Positions 15,284-23,929 of a DNA stretch of 32,386 nucleotides are shown one piece after another (the stretch's first letter is position 1; every line of letters starts with the position of its first letter). Under the pieces are notes generated by a model. The model did no database searches. It was not told the DNA's origin and saw nothing but the letters and a program-made list of their open reading frames with translations. A program made the position numbers and the translations under genes. This DNA is from Paracoccaceae bacterium (GTDB lineage Bacteria > Pseudomonadota > Alphaproteobacteria > Rhodobacterales > Rhodobacteraceae): positions 1 to 32,386 of the forward strand of contig JADLCV010000177.1 of NCBI GenBank assembly GCA_020846995.1. The letters run 5' to 3'.

Positions 15284-17701
15284 CTAGGAACGGAGCGCGC
15301 CCCCCGTGGCCCGCGCGACCCTGTCGATCAGGCGCGCCGCGACCGCCTCGATCTCGGCCTCGGTCAGGGTGCGGTCGCTCGGCTCGAGACGTACGGTGAG
15401 GGCGAGCGACTTGCGCCCGGGGCCGAACTGCGCCTCGGCCCGGGGCCCCGCGAACTCGTCGAAGACCCGGACCTCGGTGATGAGGCCCCGGTCGGCGCCC
15501 TGGGCCGCGGCAACGACCGCCGCCGCCTCGATGCGGGCGTCGAGGACGAAGGCAAAGTCGCGCTCGACCGTCTGGTAGCCGGAAAGCCGGAGCGCGGGGC
15601 GGGCGATCGCGCGCGTCCGCGGCAGGGGCAGGGCATCGAAGGCGAGGGTAAAGGCGACGGCGGGGCCGCGGACGTCGAGGGCGGCGAGGACGCGGGGGTG
15701 GATCTCGCCCCATTCGGCAAGGATGCGGGGCCCGAGCGCGAGCGTCCCCGCCCGCCCGGGATGCCAGAAGGGGGCGGTCGCGCGGCCGGCCCGGAGGCGG
15801 GCCGGCGCGCCGGCGGCGGCGAGGACGGCCTCGGCATCGGCGCGGGCGTCGTGGATGTCGACCGGGCGGCGGCTGCCGTGGGGATCGCGGGGGCCGGCGG
15901 CGCCGACGCGGAGGCCCGCGAGCATCGCCCGTTCCTCGCCCGGCTCGCCGCCGGCGAAGACCGGCCCGACCTCGAACAGCGCCAGATCGGCGAAGCCGCG
16001 GGCCTGGTTCCGCGCCGCGGCGAGAAGGAGGCCGGGCAGGAGGTCCGGGCGCAGATGCGTCATCTCCGACGAGATCGGGTTCTCGATCCGGGCGGCATCG
16101 CCGCCGCCGCCGAAAAGGGCCGCCGGGGCGGCGGCGATGAAGCTGTAGCTCACGCATTCGCTGAAGCCCTGGGCGGCGGCGGCGCGCCGCATGAGCCCCG
16201 CCCGCCGCTGGGCGGCCGTGAGGACGGGCCGCGCCACCCCCGGGGCCGGTCGCGGCAGCGCCACGCCCTTCAGACCGGCGAGCGAGGCGACGCGCGCGAC
16301 CTCCTCGACGAGGTCGGCCTCGCCCTGGATGTCGGGCCGCCACGAGGGCGGATGGGCGCGCCCGTCGGCGAGCCGGAAGCCGAGGGCCGCGAGCGTGGCG
16401 CGCTGGGCCGCCGCGGGCATCTCGAGGCCGACGAGGCGCCGGAGCCGGCCGGGGTCGAAGGCATAGCTGCGGTCGGTCGCGGGCACGGCCCCGTCGACGG
16501 CAAGCCCGCCCGGGCTGCCGCCGCAAAGCTCCAGGATCATCGCCGTCGCCGCCTCGAGCCCGGGCAGGGTGTCCTCGGGGTCGACGCCGCGCTCGAAGCG
16601 GTAGCGCGCATCCGAGGCGACGCGCAGCGCCCGCCCGGTCGCGGCGACGGTCAGCGGATCCCAGTAGGCGCTCTCGACGAAGACGTCGGTCGTCGCCTCC
16701 GACACCCCCGTCGCGGCGCCGCCCATGATGCCGGCAAGGCTGACCGGGCCCTGGTCGTCGGCGATGAGCATCGTCCCCGGGCCGACGCGGTAGGTGCGCC
16801 CGTCGAGCGTCGCGATCTCCTCCCCGCCCGCCGCGGGATGGATGCGGAGCCCCCCGGCAAGGCGGGCCGCATCGAAGACGTGGAGGGGGCGGTTGCGGTC
16901 GACGGTGAAGAAGTTCGTGACATCGACGAGGGCCGAGATCGGGCGCAGCCCGATCGCCCGCAGCCGCCGCTGGAGCCAGGCCGGGCTGGGCCCGTTGCGG
17001 ACCCCGCGGATGAGGCGGCCGGCGAAGAGGGGGCAGCCACGGGCCCGCAGCCGGGGGTCGATCGCGACCGTCACCGGCGAGGGGAAGCCCCCCGCCACCC
17101 GCACCGCGGCCTGCGGCTTCAGGGTTCCGAGCCCGCGCGCGGCGAGATCGCGGGCGATGCCGCGGACGCCGAGCGCGTCGGGCCGGTTGGGCGTGACCTT
17201 GATGTGGATGACGGGGTCGGCAAGCCCCGCCCAGTCGATCCAGCGCGCCCCGAGGGGGGCGTCGGCGGGCAGCTCGATGATGCCGGCGTGGTCGTCGGAA
17301 AGCTCGAGCTCGCGCTCCGAGCAGAGCATCCCGTTCGAGGCCTCGCCGCGGATCACCCCGGGCCGGAGGTCGACGCCGGTGCCGGGGATGCGGGTGCCGG
17401 GCGGGGCGAAGACGCCGACCAGCCCGGTGCGGGCGTTGGCGGCGCCGCAGACGACCTGCACCTCCTCCATCGGCCCCCCCGGCCCCGCCGGCCAGGTCGC
17501 GACGCGGCAGACGCGCAGGCGGTCGGCGTTGGGGTGGGCGCGGGCCTCGATGACGCGGGCGATGGTGAAGGCACCAAGCCGCCGGGCGGGGTCCGCGACC
17601 TCCTCGACCTCGAGGCCGAGGTCGGTCAAGGCCGCGGCGAGGGTTGCCGCATCGGCCGCGGTGTCGAGATGGTCCCTGAGCCAGGCGAGCGTGAACTTCA
17701 T
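15284..17701 (-). CDS. pheT: Phenylalanyl-tRNA synthetase beta subunit
   Basis: An 805-residue protein of the expected length. It begins MKFTLAWLRDHLDTAA, with the N-terminal EMAP/tRNA-binding-like domain at about 40-150 (ARAHPNADRLRVCRV and GMLCSERELELSDDHAGI). The B3/B4 editing domain follows (ISALVDVTNFFTVDRNRPLHVFDA), then B5 (PGRLRRLVGL, LGFRLADG, PPSWRPDIQGEADLVEEVAR). The catalytic-like core has ECVSYSFI and RIENPISSEMTHLRPDLLPGL. The C-terminal FDX anticodon-binding domain (about 710-805) shows SGYQTVERDFAFVLD and ends SLALTVRLEPSDRTLTEAEI. With PheS it charges tRNA-Phe and edits Tyr mischarging. pheS, normally just upstream, is not in the adjacent DNA, where a small plus-strand frame and folC lie instead. 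Confidence 0.97.
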   Translation of the reverse strand: MKFTLAWLRDHLDTAADAATLAAALTDLGLEVEEVADPARRLGAFTIARVIEARAHPNADRLRVCRVATWPAGPGGPMEEVQVVCGAANARTGLVGVFAPPGTRIPGTGVDLRPGVIRGEASNGMLCSERELELSDDHAGIIELPADAPLGARWIDWAGLADPVIHIKVTPNRPDALGVRGIARDLAARGLGTLKPQAAVRVAGGFPSPVTVAIDPRLRARGCPLFAGRLIRGVRNGPSPAWLQRRLRAIGLRPISALVDVTNFFTVDRNRPLHVFDAARLAGGLRIHPAAGGEEIATLDGRTYRVGPGTMLIADDQGPVSLAGIMGGAATGVSEATTDVFVESAYWDPLTVAATGRALRVASDARYRFERGVDPEDTLPGLEAATAMILELCGGSPGGLAVDGAVPATDRSYAFDPGRLRRLVGLEMPAAAQRATLAALGFRLADGRAHPPSWRPDIQGEADLVEEVARVASLAGLKGVALPRPAPGVARPVLTAAQRRAGLMRRAAAAQGFSECVSYSFIAAAPAALFGGGGDAARIENPISSEMTHLRPDLLPGLLLAAARNQARGFADLALFEVGPVFAGGEPGEERAMLAGLRVGAAGPRDPHGSRRPVDIHDARADAEAVLAAAGAPARLRAGRATAPFWHPGRAGTLALGPRILAEWGEIHPRVLAALDVRGPAVAFTLAFDALPLPRTRAIARPALRLSGYQTVERDFAFVLDARIEAAAVVAAAQGADRGLITEVRVFDEFAGPRAEAQFGPGRKSLALTVRLEPSDRTLTEAEIEAVAARLIDRVARATGGALRS

Positions 17702-17849
17702 GGCATCCTCGGCAGGCGGCGCGGGGGCGCCTTAGCGCAAGCCCCGCCCGAGGGGAAGGCCGTCGCGCCGCGGCCGCGCCGGTCCGGAAACGATCTTTCC
17801 CGGGACCGCCCGCCAATCGGCCCAATTTGTTCACCATTCGCGGGGCAGG

Positions 17850-18011
17850 ATGGCGGCCATGGACACGATGCTCGCCCTTCCCCCCGCCCGCCGGTCCGGC
17901 CGCAGCTGGCATCTCTGCCTGCTCATGGGCCTGACCCTCCTCGTCATCTTCGCCCATATCAGGGGCGCCGCCGACCCCGCCGCCGCTCCCCCCGCCGCCG
18001 CCCGGCCCTGA
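17850..18011 (+). CDS. Possible small single-span membrane protein (53 aa)
   Basis: A short frame not homologous to anything I recognise. It reads [20 protein letters not shown], then one hydrophobic segment LCLLMGLTLLVIFAHI (about residues 22-37), then an Ala/Pro-rich tail ending AAARP. The positive residues before the span suggest an N-in orientation. A second ATG at 17859 has AGGATGG 6 bases ahead and may be the true start. A less GC-rich stretch (CAATTTGTTCACCATT, 17822-17837) just upstream is promoter-like. It lies alone in the plus strand between pheT and folC, both on the minus strand. Random frames this long are common at this GC level, so the call rests on the hydrophobic span and ribosome site. 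Confidence 0.35.
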   Translation: MAAMDTMLALPPARRSGRSWHLCLLMGLTLLVIFAHIRGAADPAAAPPAAARP

Positions 18012-18105
18012 GCGGCCGCAAGGCCCCCCCGCGCCCGCGCGCCCCGCGGGCGCCGGCCCGGCCTTCCCCCTTCCCGCAGCCCCCCGTCCCTCAGCCCCCG
18101 GTCCC

Positions 18106-19389
18106 TCAGCCGTTGTCGCGCAGGACCGTGCCGGCGAGGTAGAGCGAGCCGCAGATGACGATCCGCGCCCGCGGCTCGGCCGCCGCGATGGCGGCGACGG
18201 CGGCGGGGACATCCGCGGCCGCTTCGGCCGCGATCCCGGCCGCGGCCGCCGCCGCCGCCGTCGCCGCGGCAGCGAGCGTCGCCGGGGCATCGGGGATCGC
18301 GACCGCGTGAAGGCGGGCGACATGGGGGGCGAGCGGGCGCAGGAACCCGCCCACGTCCTTGGTCGCGAGCATCCCGCAGACGAGATGGGTGGGCCGCGCG
18401 GGCATCGCCTTCAGGGTCGCCGCCAGCGCCTCGCCGGCCGCCGGGTTGTGGCCCCCGTCGAGCCACAGCTCGGCCAGGGGGGCGGCCGCGGCGAGGGGGC
18501 CGCGGCCCAGCCGCTGCATCCGCGCCGGCCATTCCGCCCCGCTGACCCCTGCCGCCACCGCCCCCTCATCCGCCCCGAGCGCGCGAAGGGCGGCGACGGC
18601 GGCGCCGGCGTTGTCGATCTGGTGGGGGCCGGGAAGGTTCGGGCGCGGCAGGTCGAGGAGCCCGCGGCCGTCCTGGAAGACGAGCCGGCCGCGCTCCTCC
18701 CAGGCCAGCCAGTCGCGGCCGTGGGCGATGAGGGGGGCGCCGAGGAGGGCGGCGCGGGCCTCGATCACGGCCATCGCCGCGGGCGGCTGGGGGCCCGTGA
18801 CGCAGGGCACGCCGGGCTTGAGGATCCCCGCCTTCTCGCCGGCGATGAGCGCGAGGGTGGAGCCGAGATAGGCCTCGTGGTCGATCGAGACCGGGGTGAT
18901 GACGGTGAGCCGCGGCGCCGGCACGACGTTCGTGGCATCGAGGCGGCCGCCGAGCCCGACCTCGAGCAGCGTCCACTCGGCCGGGGTGCGGGCGAAGGCG
19001 AGGAAGGCGGCGGCGGTCGTGATCTCGAAGAAGGTGATCTCGCGGCCCTCGTTCGCGCGCTCGCACTCGTCGAGAAGGCGGGCCAGCGCCTCCTCGGCGA
19101 TCAGCGTCCCGGCGAGCCGGATGCGCTCGTGGAAGCGCACGAGATGGGGCGAGATGTAGGCGTGCACGCGCCCCCCCCGGGCCTCGAGCCCGGCGCGAAT
19201 CATTGCCTGGGTCGAGCCCTTGCCGTTCGTCCCGGCGACGTGGATCACCGCCGGCAGGGCCCGCTCGGGATGGCCGAGGGCGGCGCAGAGCCGTTCGATG
19301 CGGGCGAGCGAGAGGTCGATGACCTTGGGATGGAGGTGCGTCAGCCGCTCGAGGATGACGTCGCTGCCGGCGAGCGTCAGGATGCTCAC
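18106..19389 (-). CDS. folC: Folylpolyglutamate/dihydrofolate synthase
   Basis: A 427-residue Mur-ligase-family enzyme that joins glutamate to dihydropteroate and to folates in the cytosol. Motifs: the ATP loop [11 protein letters not shown] at residues 50-60, [70 protein letters not shown] (carbamylated-Lys region) and [15 protein letters not shown] in the C-terminal domain. The C-terminal 80 residues contain a long Ala run (around 380-410) atypical of the family but common in this genome. The start is a GTG at 19389 overlapping the accD stop as GTGA, giving accD-folC translational coupling. The frame stays open far upstream through accD and beyond; that extension is a shadow. Confidence 0.96.
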   Translation of the reverse strand: MSILTLAGSDVILERLTHLHPKVIDLSLARIERLCAALGHPERALPAVIHVAGTNGKGSTQAMIRAGLEARGGRVHAYISPHLVRFHERIRLAGTLIAEEALARLLDECERANEGREITFFEITTAAAFLAFARTPAEWTLLEVGLGGRLDATNVVPAPRLTVITPVSIDHEAYLGSTLALIAGEKAGILKPGVPCVTGPQPPAAMAVIEARAALLGAPLIAHGRDWLAWEERGRLVFQDGRGLLDLPRPNLPGPHQIDNAGAAVAALRALGADEGAVAAGVSGAEWPARMQRLGRGPLAAAAPLAELWLDGGHNPAAGEALAATLKAMPARPTHLVCGMLATKDVGGFLRPLAPHVARLHAVAIPDAPATLAAAATAAAAAAAGIAAEAAADVPAAVAAIAAAEPRARIVICGSLYLAGTVLRDNG

Positions 19390-20327
19390 GCCTTGGCCTC
19401 GCCCTCGGCGGGGCCGGGGGCGGCCCCTTCGGCGGCCGGCACGGCGGCGGGCGCGGGGAGGTCGGCCGCCACCGCCGGCGGCAGGCCGAGAAGCAGGCGG
19501 ACGATCACGATCAGGTCCTCGCGCAGCTTGCGGCGGTGGGTGACGCGGTCGAGCATGCCGTGGTCGAGCAGGTATTCGGCCCGCTGGAAGCCGTCGGGCA
19601 GCTTCTCGCGGATCGTCTGCTCGATGACCCGCGGCCCGGCAAAGCAGATGAGCGCCCCCGGCTCGGCGATCTGGACGTCGCCTAGCATGGCGTAGGAGGC
19701 CGTGACGCCGCCGGTGGTGGGGTTGGTGAGGACGACGATGTAGGGCAGGCCGGCATCGCGCAGCATCTGCACGGCGACCGTCGTCCGCGGCATCTGCATG
19801 AGGCTGAGGATCCCCTCCTGCATCCGCGCCCCGCCGGCGGCGGCGAAGAGGATCAGGGGCTTGCGCCGCTCGACGGCGCGGGTCGCGGCGGCGATCACGG
19901 CGTTGCCGACGAGCATCCCCATCGAGCCGCCCATGAAGGCGAAGTCCTGGGCGGCGGCGACGACCGGGGTGCGGCCGATCTCGCCCTCGGCGACGAGCAT
20001 CGCCTCGCGCTCGCCGGTGGCCTTCTGGGCGGCCCGCATGCGGTCGGGGTATTTCTTCTGGTCGCGGAAGCCGAGCGGGTCGGCGACCGGCTCGGGCACC
20101 TTCACCTCGGTGAAGATGGCGCCGTCGAAGAGGCCGGCGAAGCGTGCCCGCGGGCTGATCGCCAGGTGGTGGTCGCAGGCGGTGCAGACGTTGAGGTTGG
20201 TGGCCAGCTCGCGGTGGAAGAGCATGGTGCCGCACTCGGGACATTTCGACCACAGGTTCTCGGGCATCTCGCGGCGCGAGAAGAGCGAGTTGATTGTCGG
20301 CCGGACGTAGTTGGTGATCCAGTTCAT
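19386..20327 (-). CDS. accD: Acetyl-CoA carboxylase carboxyltransferase beta subunit
   Basis: A 313-residue protein beginning [17 protein letters not shown] four-Cys zinc ribbon is at Cys29, Cys32, Cys48 and Cys51 (CPEC and CTAC). The crotonase-like core carries [55 protein letters not shown] and [20 protein letters not shown], all diagnostic for the beta carboxyltransferase. With AccA it transfers carboxyl from biotin to acetyl-CoA, the first step of fatty acid synthesis. The C-terminal 30 residues are an Ala/Pro/Glu-rich tail. The start at 20327 fits the family N-terminus and has AAGGGG just upstream. It is followed by folC with a 4-base overlap. Confidence 0.97.
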   Translation of the reverse strand: MNWITNYVRPTINSLFSRREMPENLWSKCPECGTMLFHRELATNLNVCTACDHHLAISPRARFAGLFDGAIFTEVKVPEPVADPLGFRDQKKYPDRMRAAQKATGEREAMLVAEGEIGRTPVVAAAQDFAFMGGSMGMLVGNAVIAAATRAVERRKPLILFAAAGGARMQEGILSLMQMPRTTVAVQMLRDAGLPYIVVLTNPTTGGVTASYAMLGDVQIAEPGALICFAGPRVIEQTIREKLPDGFQRAEYLLDHGMLDRVTHRRKLREDLIVIVRLLLGLPPAVAADLPAPAAVPAAEGAAPGPAEGEAKA

Positions 20328-20360
20328 CGTCCCCTTGCCCCGCTGGCGGCGGACGGCGCC

Positions 20361-20389
20361 GAGATAAGGCCGCGCGCGCCGGAATGCAA
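20361..20389 (-). promoter_or_regulatory. Candidate accD-folC promoter
   Basis: On the minus strand TTGCAT (20384-20389) and TATCTC (20361-20366) are separated by 17 bases and would start transcription about 27 bases before the accD ATG. Confidence 0.5.
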
Positions 20390-20394
20390 ACCCG

Positions 20395-20410
20395 CCCGCG
20401 GCCCCGCGGG
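20395..20410 (-). terminator. Possible terminator after the glycosyltransferase gene
   Basis: CCCGCGG (20395-20401) pairs perfectly with CCGCGGG (20404-20410); the 2-base loop means the inner pairs must open. On the minus strand it is followed by CGGGTTTGC. It lies about 40 bases after the glycosyltransferase stop and before the accD promoter. Confidence 0.35.
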
Positions 20411-20447
20411 TGGCGCCCGGCACCGGCCCGCCGCCCGCGGCGCGGGG

Positions 20448-22493
20448 CTAGCCCGGGAGGGCGGCCCTCGGGGGCGGGACGCGGCCCACAAGGCCCGGCT
20501 CGACGGCGCCGCCGAAGCAGCCGTGCGTGGTCTTGTCCCAGTGGAAGGGGCGGAAGGCGAGGTCGCCCAGCGCCTTCCAGGCGGCGACCGAGCCGAGCGT
20601 GAAGTAGACCGGCAGGGTCGGGGCGAGGGGCGCGAGGCCGCGGTGCGCGGGCGGGAGTGCGGCCGCCACGACGGCGAGGTCGACGAGTCCGGCCGCCGCG
20701 AAGAGGCACCAGAGCGGACCGAGCGGCACCCCGGGCAGTGCCGCCGTCAGGGGATGGGGAAGGCCGAGAGCGAGAAGCCCCGTCGACCACAGGAGGGGCG
20801 CGAGCAGGAACTGCGACAGCGCGCCGAGGAACAGGACCTGGACGCCGAGGAAGGCGCGCGGCCCGAGCTCGCGCCAGAGCCGGCAGGGATCGCGCATGTG
20901 CACGGCCCAGGTCACGGCATGGCCCTTGATCCAGCGCGACCGCTGCCGGACCCAGGGCCAGGGGCGGCAGTTCGCCTCCTCCTCGGTCACGGTCGCCACG
21001 AGCTCGGTCCGCCAGCCGCGGCGGGCGAGCCGCAGCCCGAGGTCGGCGTCCTCGGTGACGTTGTGGGCGTCCCAGCCGCCGAGGGCCTCGAGCGCCGCGC
21101 GGCGGAAGAAGAGCGTCGTGCCGCCGAGCGGCACGGCCAGGCCGAGGCCCGCGATCCCCGGCAGGACGACCCTGAACCAGGACGCGTATTCGAGGGCGAA
21201 GCAGCGCGAGAGCCAGTTGACGCGGGGGTTGTAGAAGTCGAGCACGCCCTGGAGGCAGACGACCTCGGGGCCGCGTTCGTGAAAGCGGCGGACGATGGCG
21301 TGGATCTGGTCGGGGTCGGGCCGGTCCTCGGCATCGTAGACGCCGATGATCGCGCCGCGGGCCCGGTCGAGGGCGTAGTTGAGCGCCCGCGGCTTGGTCT
21401 GCACCTCGCCCGGCGGTACCGTGACGACGCGCATCCAGGCCGGCAGCGCCGTCGCCGCGAGCGCCCGGCGGGTGGTGCCGTCGCCGGCCTCGACCGCGAT
21501 CAGGACGTCGAGGAGTTCGCGCGGGTAGGAGAGGCGCCCGAGGCGGGCGACGAGCGCGGGGACGATCTCGGGCTCGCGGAAGAGGGGCACGATCAGCGAC
21601 ACGAGGGGCAGGCGCAGGGGCACCGGCGCGGCCCCGGCCGGCGCCGTCCGCGCCCGCCGGCGGGCCCGGAGGACGGTCGCCAGGGCCGCGAGCTTCACCG
21701 CCGCCGCGGCGAGAAGGGTGAGGAGGGCCCAGCCATAGGCGGCGGCGACCAGCGCCCCCGGCGCGAGCAGCGCCGCGAGCGCGAGCGGCAGGCCGAGACC
21801 GAGGCCGAGGAGGCGGCGGCGGGCGGCGGCGGGCCGGCGGCCGCGGCAGCTCAGGGGGGCCTCGACCCGCGCCTCGGCCGCCGCGGCGAGGGCACCGCCC
21901 CGCGCCGCCTCGACGGCGGCGGCGATCGCCCGCGCCGGCGCCACCGCGATCCGCACCGGGCCGAGCGCGGCCTCGAGCTCGCGCCGCCGGCCGAGCGCCT
22001 CGCCCGGCCGCGCGGCAAGGACGACGGCGACCCCGCCCCGCCGCCGCCACGGCAGGACCCCGAGCCGCAGGCATTGGCCCGCGCCGAGGCGGTCGATGAG
22101 GGCGGGGTCGGCCGGCCGGGCGAGGGGATCGACGACCTCGCTGCCCCATTCGGCCGCGAGCCCGCGGGCGAGCGTCGCCTCGCTGACCATGCCGTGGGCG
22201 AGGAGGATGTCGGCGAGGCTCGCATCCTCGCGGGCCCGAAGGGCGAGGGCCCGGACGAGGTCGCCCGGGGCGAGGGCGCCGTCCTCGAGGAGGATGCGCC
22301 CGAGCGCCCCCGCGCGCGGCCACGGCGCGAGCCGCGGGGCGGGGGGCGCGAGCGCCCGCGGCGGCGGCGCTGGCCGGGAGGCGGGGGCGGGGCCGGGCCG
22401 CGGCCATCCCCGGGGCCCGGCCGCCGGCGCGGCCGGCAGCGGCGAGGGCAGGGCGCCGGGCGCCGCCGCTTGGCTGGTCGGGGGGGGCGGCAT
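20448..22493 (-). CDS. Membrane glycosyltransferase 2 with N-terminal MshEN-like domain
   Basis: A 681-residue fusion. Residues 1-58 are a Pro/Ala-rich leader. Residues 60-195 resemble the GspE N-terminal (MshEN) domain in two half-repeats: LGRILLEDGALAPGDLVRAL and SLADILLAHGMVSEATLARG, then a VVDP and GVLPWRRRGG section. Two membrane helices (about 227-275) precede a processive-type GT2 domain: LVSLIVPLFREPEIV, the DxD-like YDAED (Asp387-Asp390), TED at 480-482 and QRSRW at 517-521. More helices follow. It probably polymerises or transfers sugar at the inner membrane. MshEN domains can bind cyclic di-GMP, but the first half-repeat here lacks the usual leading Arg and closing Gln, so binding is uncertain. 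Relatives such as E. coli NfrB carry the two domains in the opposite order. A CtrA-type site lies upstream. Confidence 0.88.
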   Translation of the reverse strand: MPPPPTSQAAAPGALPSPLPAAPAAGPRGWPRPGPAPASRPAPPPRALAPPAPRLAPWPRAGALGRILLEDGALAPGDLVRALALRAREDASLADILLAHGMVSEATLARGLAAEWGSEVVDPLARPADPALIDRLGAGQCLRLGVLPWRRRGGVAVVLAARPGEALGRRRELEAALGPVRIAVAPARAIAAAVEAARGGALAAAAEARVEAPLSCRGRRPAAARRRLLGLGLGLPLALAALLAPGALVAAAYGWALLTLLAAAAVKLAALATVLRARRRARTAPAGAAPVPLRLPLVSLIVPLFREPEIVPALVARLGRLSYPRELLDVLIAVEAGDGTTRRALAATALPAWMRVVTVPPGEVQTKPRALNYALDRARGAIIGVYDAEDRPDPDQIHAIVRRFHERGPEVVCLQGVLDFYNPRVNWLSRCFALEYASWFRVVLPGIAGLGLAVPLGGTTLFFRRAALEALGGWDAHNVTEDADLGLRLARRGWRTELVATVTEEEANCRPWPWVRQRSRWIKGHAVTWAVHMRDPCRLWRELGPRAFLGVQVLFLGALSQFLLAPLLWSTGLLALGLPHPLTAALPGVPLGPLWCLFAAAGLVDLAVVAAALPPAHRGLAPLAPTLPVYFTLGSVAAWKALGDLAFRPFHWDKTTHGCFGGAVEPGLVGRVPPPRAALPG

Positions 22494-22550
22494 CGGCCGG
22501 CAGGCTCCGTCACGGGCGTTGATGGCCCGGCAACCCTGCCTTCAGCGAGG

Positions 22551-22565
22551 TTAACGGCGGGTTAA
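22551..22565 (-). promoter_or_regulatory. CtrA-type binding site (TTAA-N7-TTAA)
   Basis: TTAA at 22551-22554 and TTAA at 22562-22565 are exactly 7 bases apart; on either strand the next base is C, giving the full TTAA-N7-TTAAC consensus of the cell-cycle regulator CtrA. The right half sits in a perfect 10-bp palindrome, GGGTTAACCC (22559-22568). TTAA is very rare in this GC-rich DNA. The site is 57 bases upstream of the glycosyltransferase ATG and 15 bases past the carA stop, a normal place for an activating or repressing site on the glycosyltransferase promoter. Confidence 0.65.
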
Positions 22566-22580
22566 CCCATCCGGCCCGGC

Positions 22581-23735
22581 TCAGGCCGCCCGGCGGGTGC
22601 GCATGGCACGGGCGAAGCGGTCGAAAAGGTCGGCGCTGTCCTGCGGCCCGGGGCTCGCCTCGGGGTGATACTGGACCGAGAAGACCGGCGCATCGGCAAG
22701 GCGCAGGCCGCAGTTCGAGCCGTCGAAGAGGCTGACGTGGGTCTCGATCACGCCCGCGGGCAGGGTCCCGGCATCGACGGTGAAGCCGTGGTTCATGCTG
22801 GTGATGGCGACGCGGCCGGACTCGAGATCCTTGACGGGATGGTTGGCGCCATGGTGGCCGTGGTTCATCTTTACCGTCCGCGCCCCGAGCGCGAGCGCGA
22901 GCATCTGGTGGCCGAGGCAGATGCCGAAGACGGGCAGGCGGGCGGCGAGGATGGCGCGGATCATCGGCACGGCATAGACGCCCGTCGCCGCCGGATCCCC
23001 GGGCCCGTTGGAGAGGAACACCCCCTCGGGGTCATGGGCAAGGACCTCGGCCGCCGTCGCCGTGGCCGGCAGGACCGTCACCTCGCAGCCCGCCTGGGCG
23101 AGCGCGCGCAGGATGTTGCGCTTGGCGCCGTAGTCGAGGGCCACGACCCTGAGCCCCGGCCCCTCGCGCCGGCCGTGGCCGCGGGGCCAGACCCAGGGCG
23201 TCTCGTCCCAGCGGTAGGACTGGGTGCAGCTGACCTCGCGGGCAAGGTCGAGGCCGACGATGCCCCGCCAGCCGCGCGCCCGGGCGACGAGGGCCGCGAC
23301 ATCGAAGCGGCCGGCGGGATCGTGGACGAGGGCGACCTGGGGGGCGCCCTGGTGGCGGATCGCCCGCGTCAGCCGGCGCGTGTCGAGCCCGCCGATGCCG
23401 ATCCGTCCGTGGCGCTCGAGCCAGCCCGCAAGCGGGCCCGCCGCCCGCCAGTTCGAGGGCGCGGTCGGATCCCAGCGCACGGCCATGCCGGCGGCGAAGG
23501 GGTGGGCGGATTCGTCGTCCTCGGGGTTAACGCCGACGATGCCGACATGGGGGAACGTGAAGGTCACGACCTGCCCGGCATAGGAGGGATCGGTCATGAT
23601 CTCCTGATAGCCGGTCATGGCGGTGTTGAAGACGAGTTCGGCCACGCACTCGCCGGTTGCCCCGAAACCCCGCCCGTAGAAGTGCGTGCCGTCGGCAAGC
23701 GCAAGGCAGGCCGTGGGGCGGGAGGGGGCGGGCAT
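22581..23735 (-). CDS. carA: Carbamoyl-phosphate synthase small subunit
   Basis: A 384-residue glutamine amidotransferase subunit. The N-terminal CPSase domain shows LADGTHFYGRGFGA, VFNTAMTGYQEIMTDPSYAGQ (given in family-typical order) and GGLDTRRLTRAIR. The class I glutaminase domain has VVALDYGAKRNILRAL, FLSNGPGDP, the nucleophile Cys in FGICLGHQMLALALGA, MNHGHHGANHPVKDL and the catalytic His-Pro-Glu in VQYHPEASPGPQD. It releases ammonia from glutamine for the large subunit CarB, feeding arginine and pyrimidine synthesis; carB is not in the window. It is divergent from the GatB/YqeY gene, a common alphaproteobacterial arrangement, and has a good promoter 37-65 bases before its ATG. Confidence 0.97.
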   Translation of the reverse strand: MPAPSRPTACLALADGTHFYGRGFGATGECVAELVFNTAMTGYQEIMTDPSYAGQVVTFTFPHVGIVGVNPEDDESAHPFAAGMAVRWDPTAPSNWRAAGPLAGWLERHGRIGIGGLDTRRLTRAIRHQGAPQVALVHDPAGRFDVAALVARARGWRGIVGLDLAREVSCTQSYRWDETPWVWPRGHGRREGPGLRVVALDYGAKRNILRALAQAGCEVTVLPATATAAEVLAHDPEGVFLSNGPGDPAATGVYAVPMIRAILAARLPVFGICLGHQMLALALGARTVKMNHGHHGANHPVKDLESGRVAITSMNHGFTVDAGTLPAGVIETHVSLFDGSNCGLRLADAPVFSVQYHPEASPGPQDSADLFDRFARAMRTRRAA

Positions 23736-23771
23736 GGGCGCTCCGATGGCGAGGCTGGCGGCAGGCGCGGC

Positions 23772-23800
23772 AACCTAGGCCCGTCCGCGGGCCTGGTCAA
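23772..23800 (-). promoter_or_regulatory. carA promoter
   Basis: On the minus strand TTGACC (23795-23800) and TAGGTT (23772-23777) are separated by exactly 17 bases. The -35 box matches sigma-70 consensus at five of six positions. Transcription would begin about 30 bases before the carA ATG. It is the best-formed promoter in the window. Confidence 0.65.
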
Positions 23801-23929
23801 GCCTCTGGCCTCCTGCGAATTCATGCCGTGTTATCAATGGCCTGTCCAGAGATGTTGAGAGCGGTTGTGCGAGGGCCGCGGCCGCGGTAAGCTGGTTGCC
23901 CTTCGCCATCGCAAGGGGGGCCCCGTCCG

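Noticed and set aside
14756-18142. A plus-strand open frame of over 1100 codons opposite pheT and the liv binding-protein gene
   Set aside because: It is the antisense shadow of GC-rich coding sequence; it has no family motifs and is rich in Arg, Gly, Asp and Glu, as such shadows are.
18106-22407. One minus-strand frame of 1433 codons joining folC to sequence across accD and the glycosyltransferase
   Set aside because: Only the last 427 codons match a family (FolC). The rest is an alternate frame of accD and the glycosyltransferase.
20166-22565. Plus-strand open frame of about 800 codons opposite the glycosyltransferase
   Set aside because: Low-complexity antisense frame; the opposite strand encodes clear GT2 motifs.
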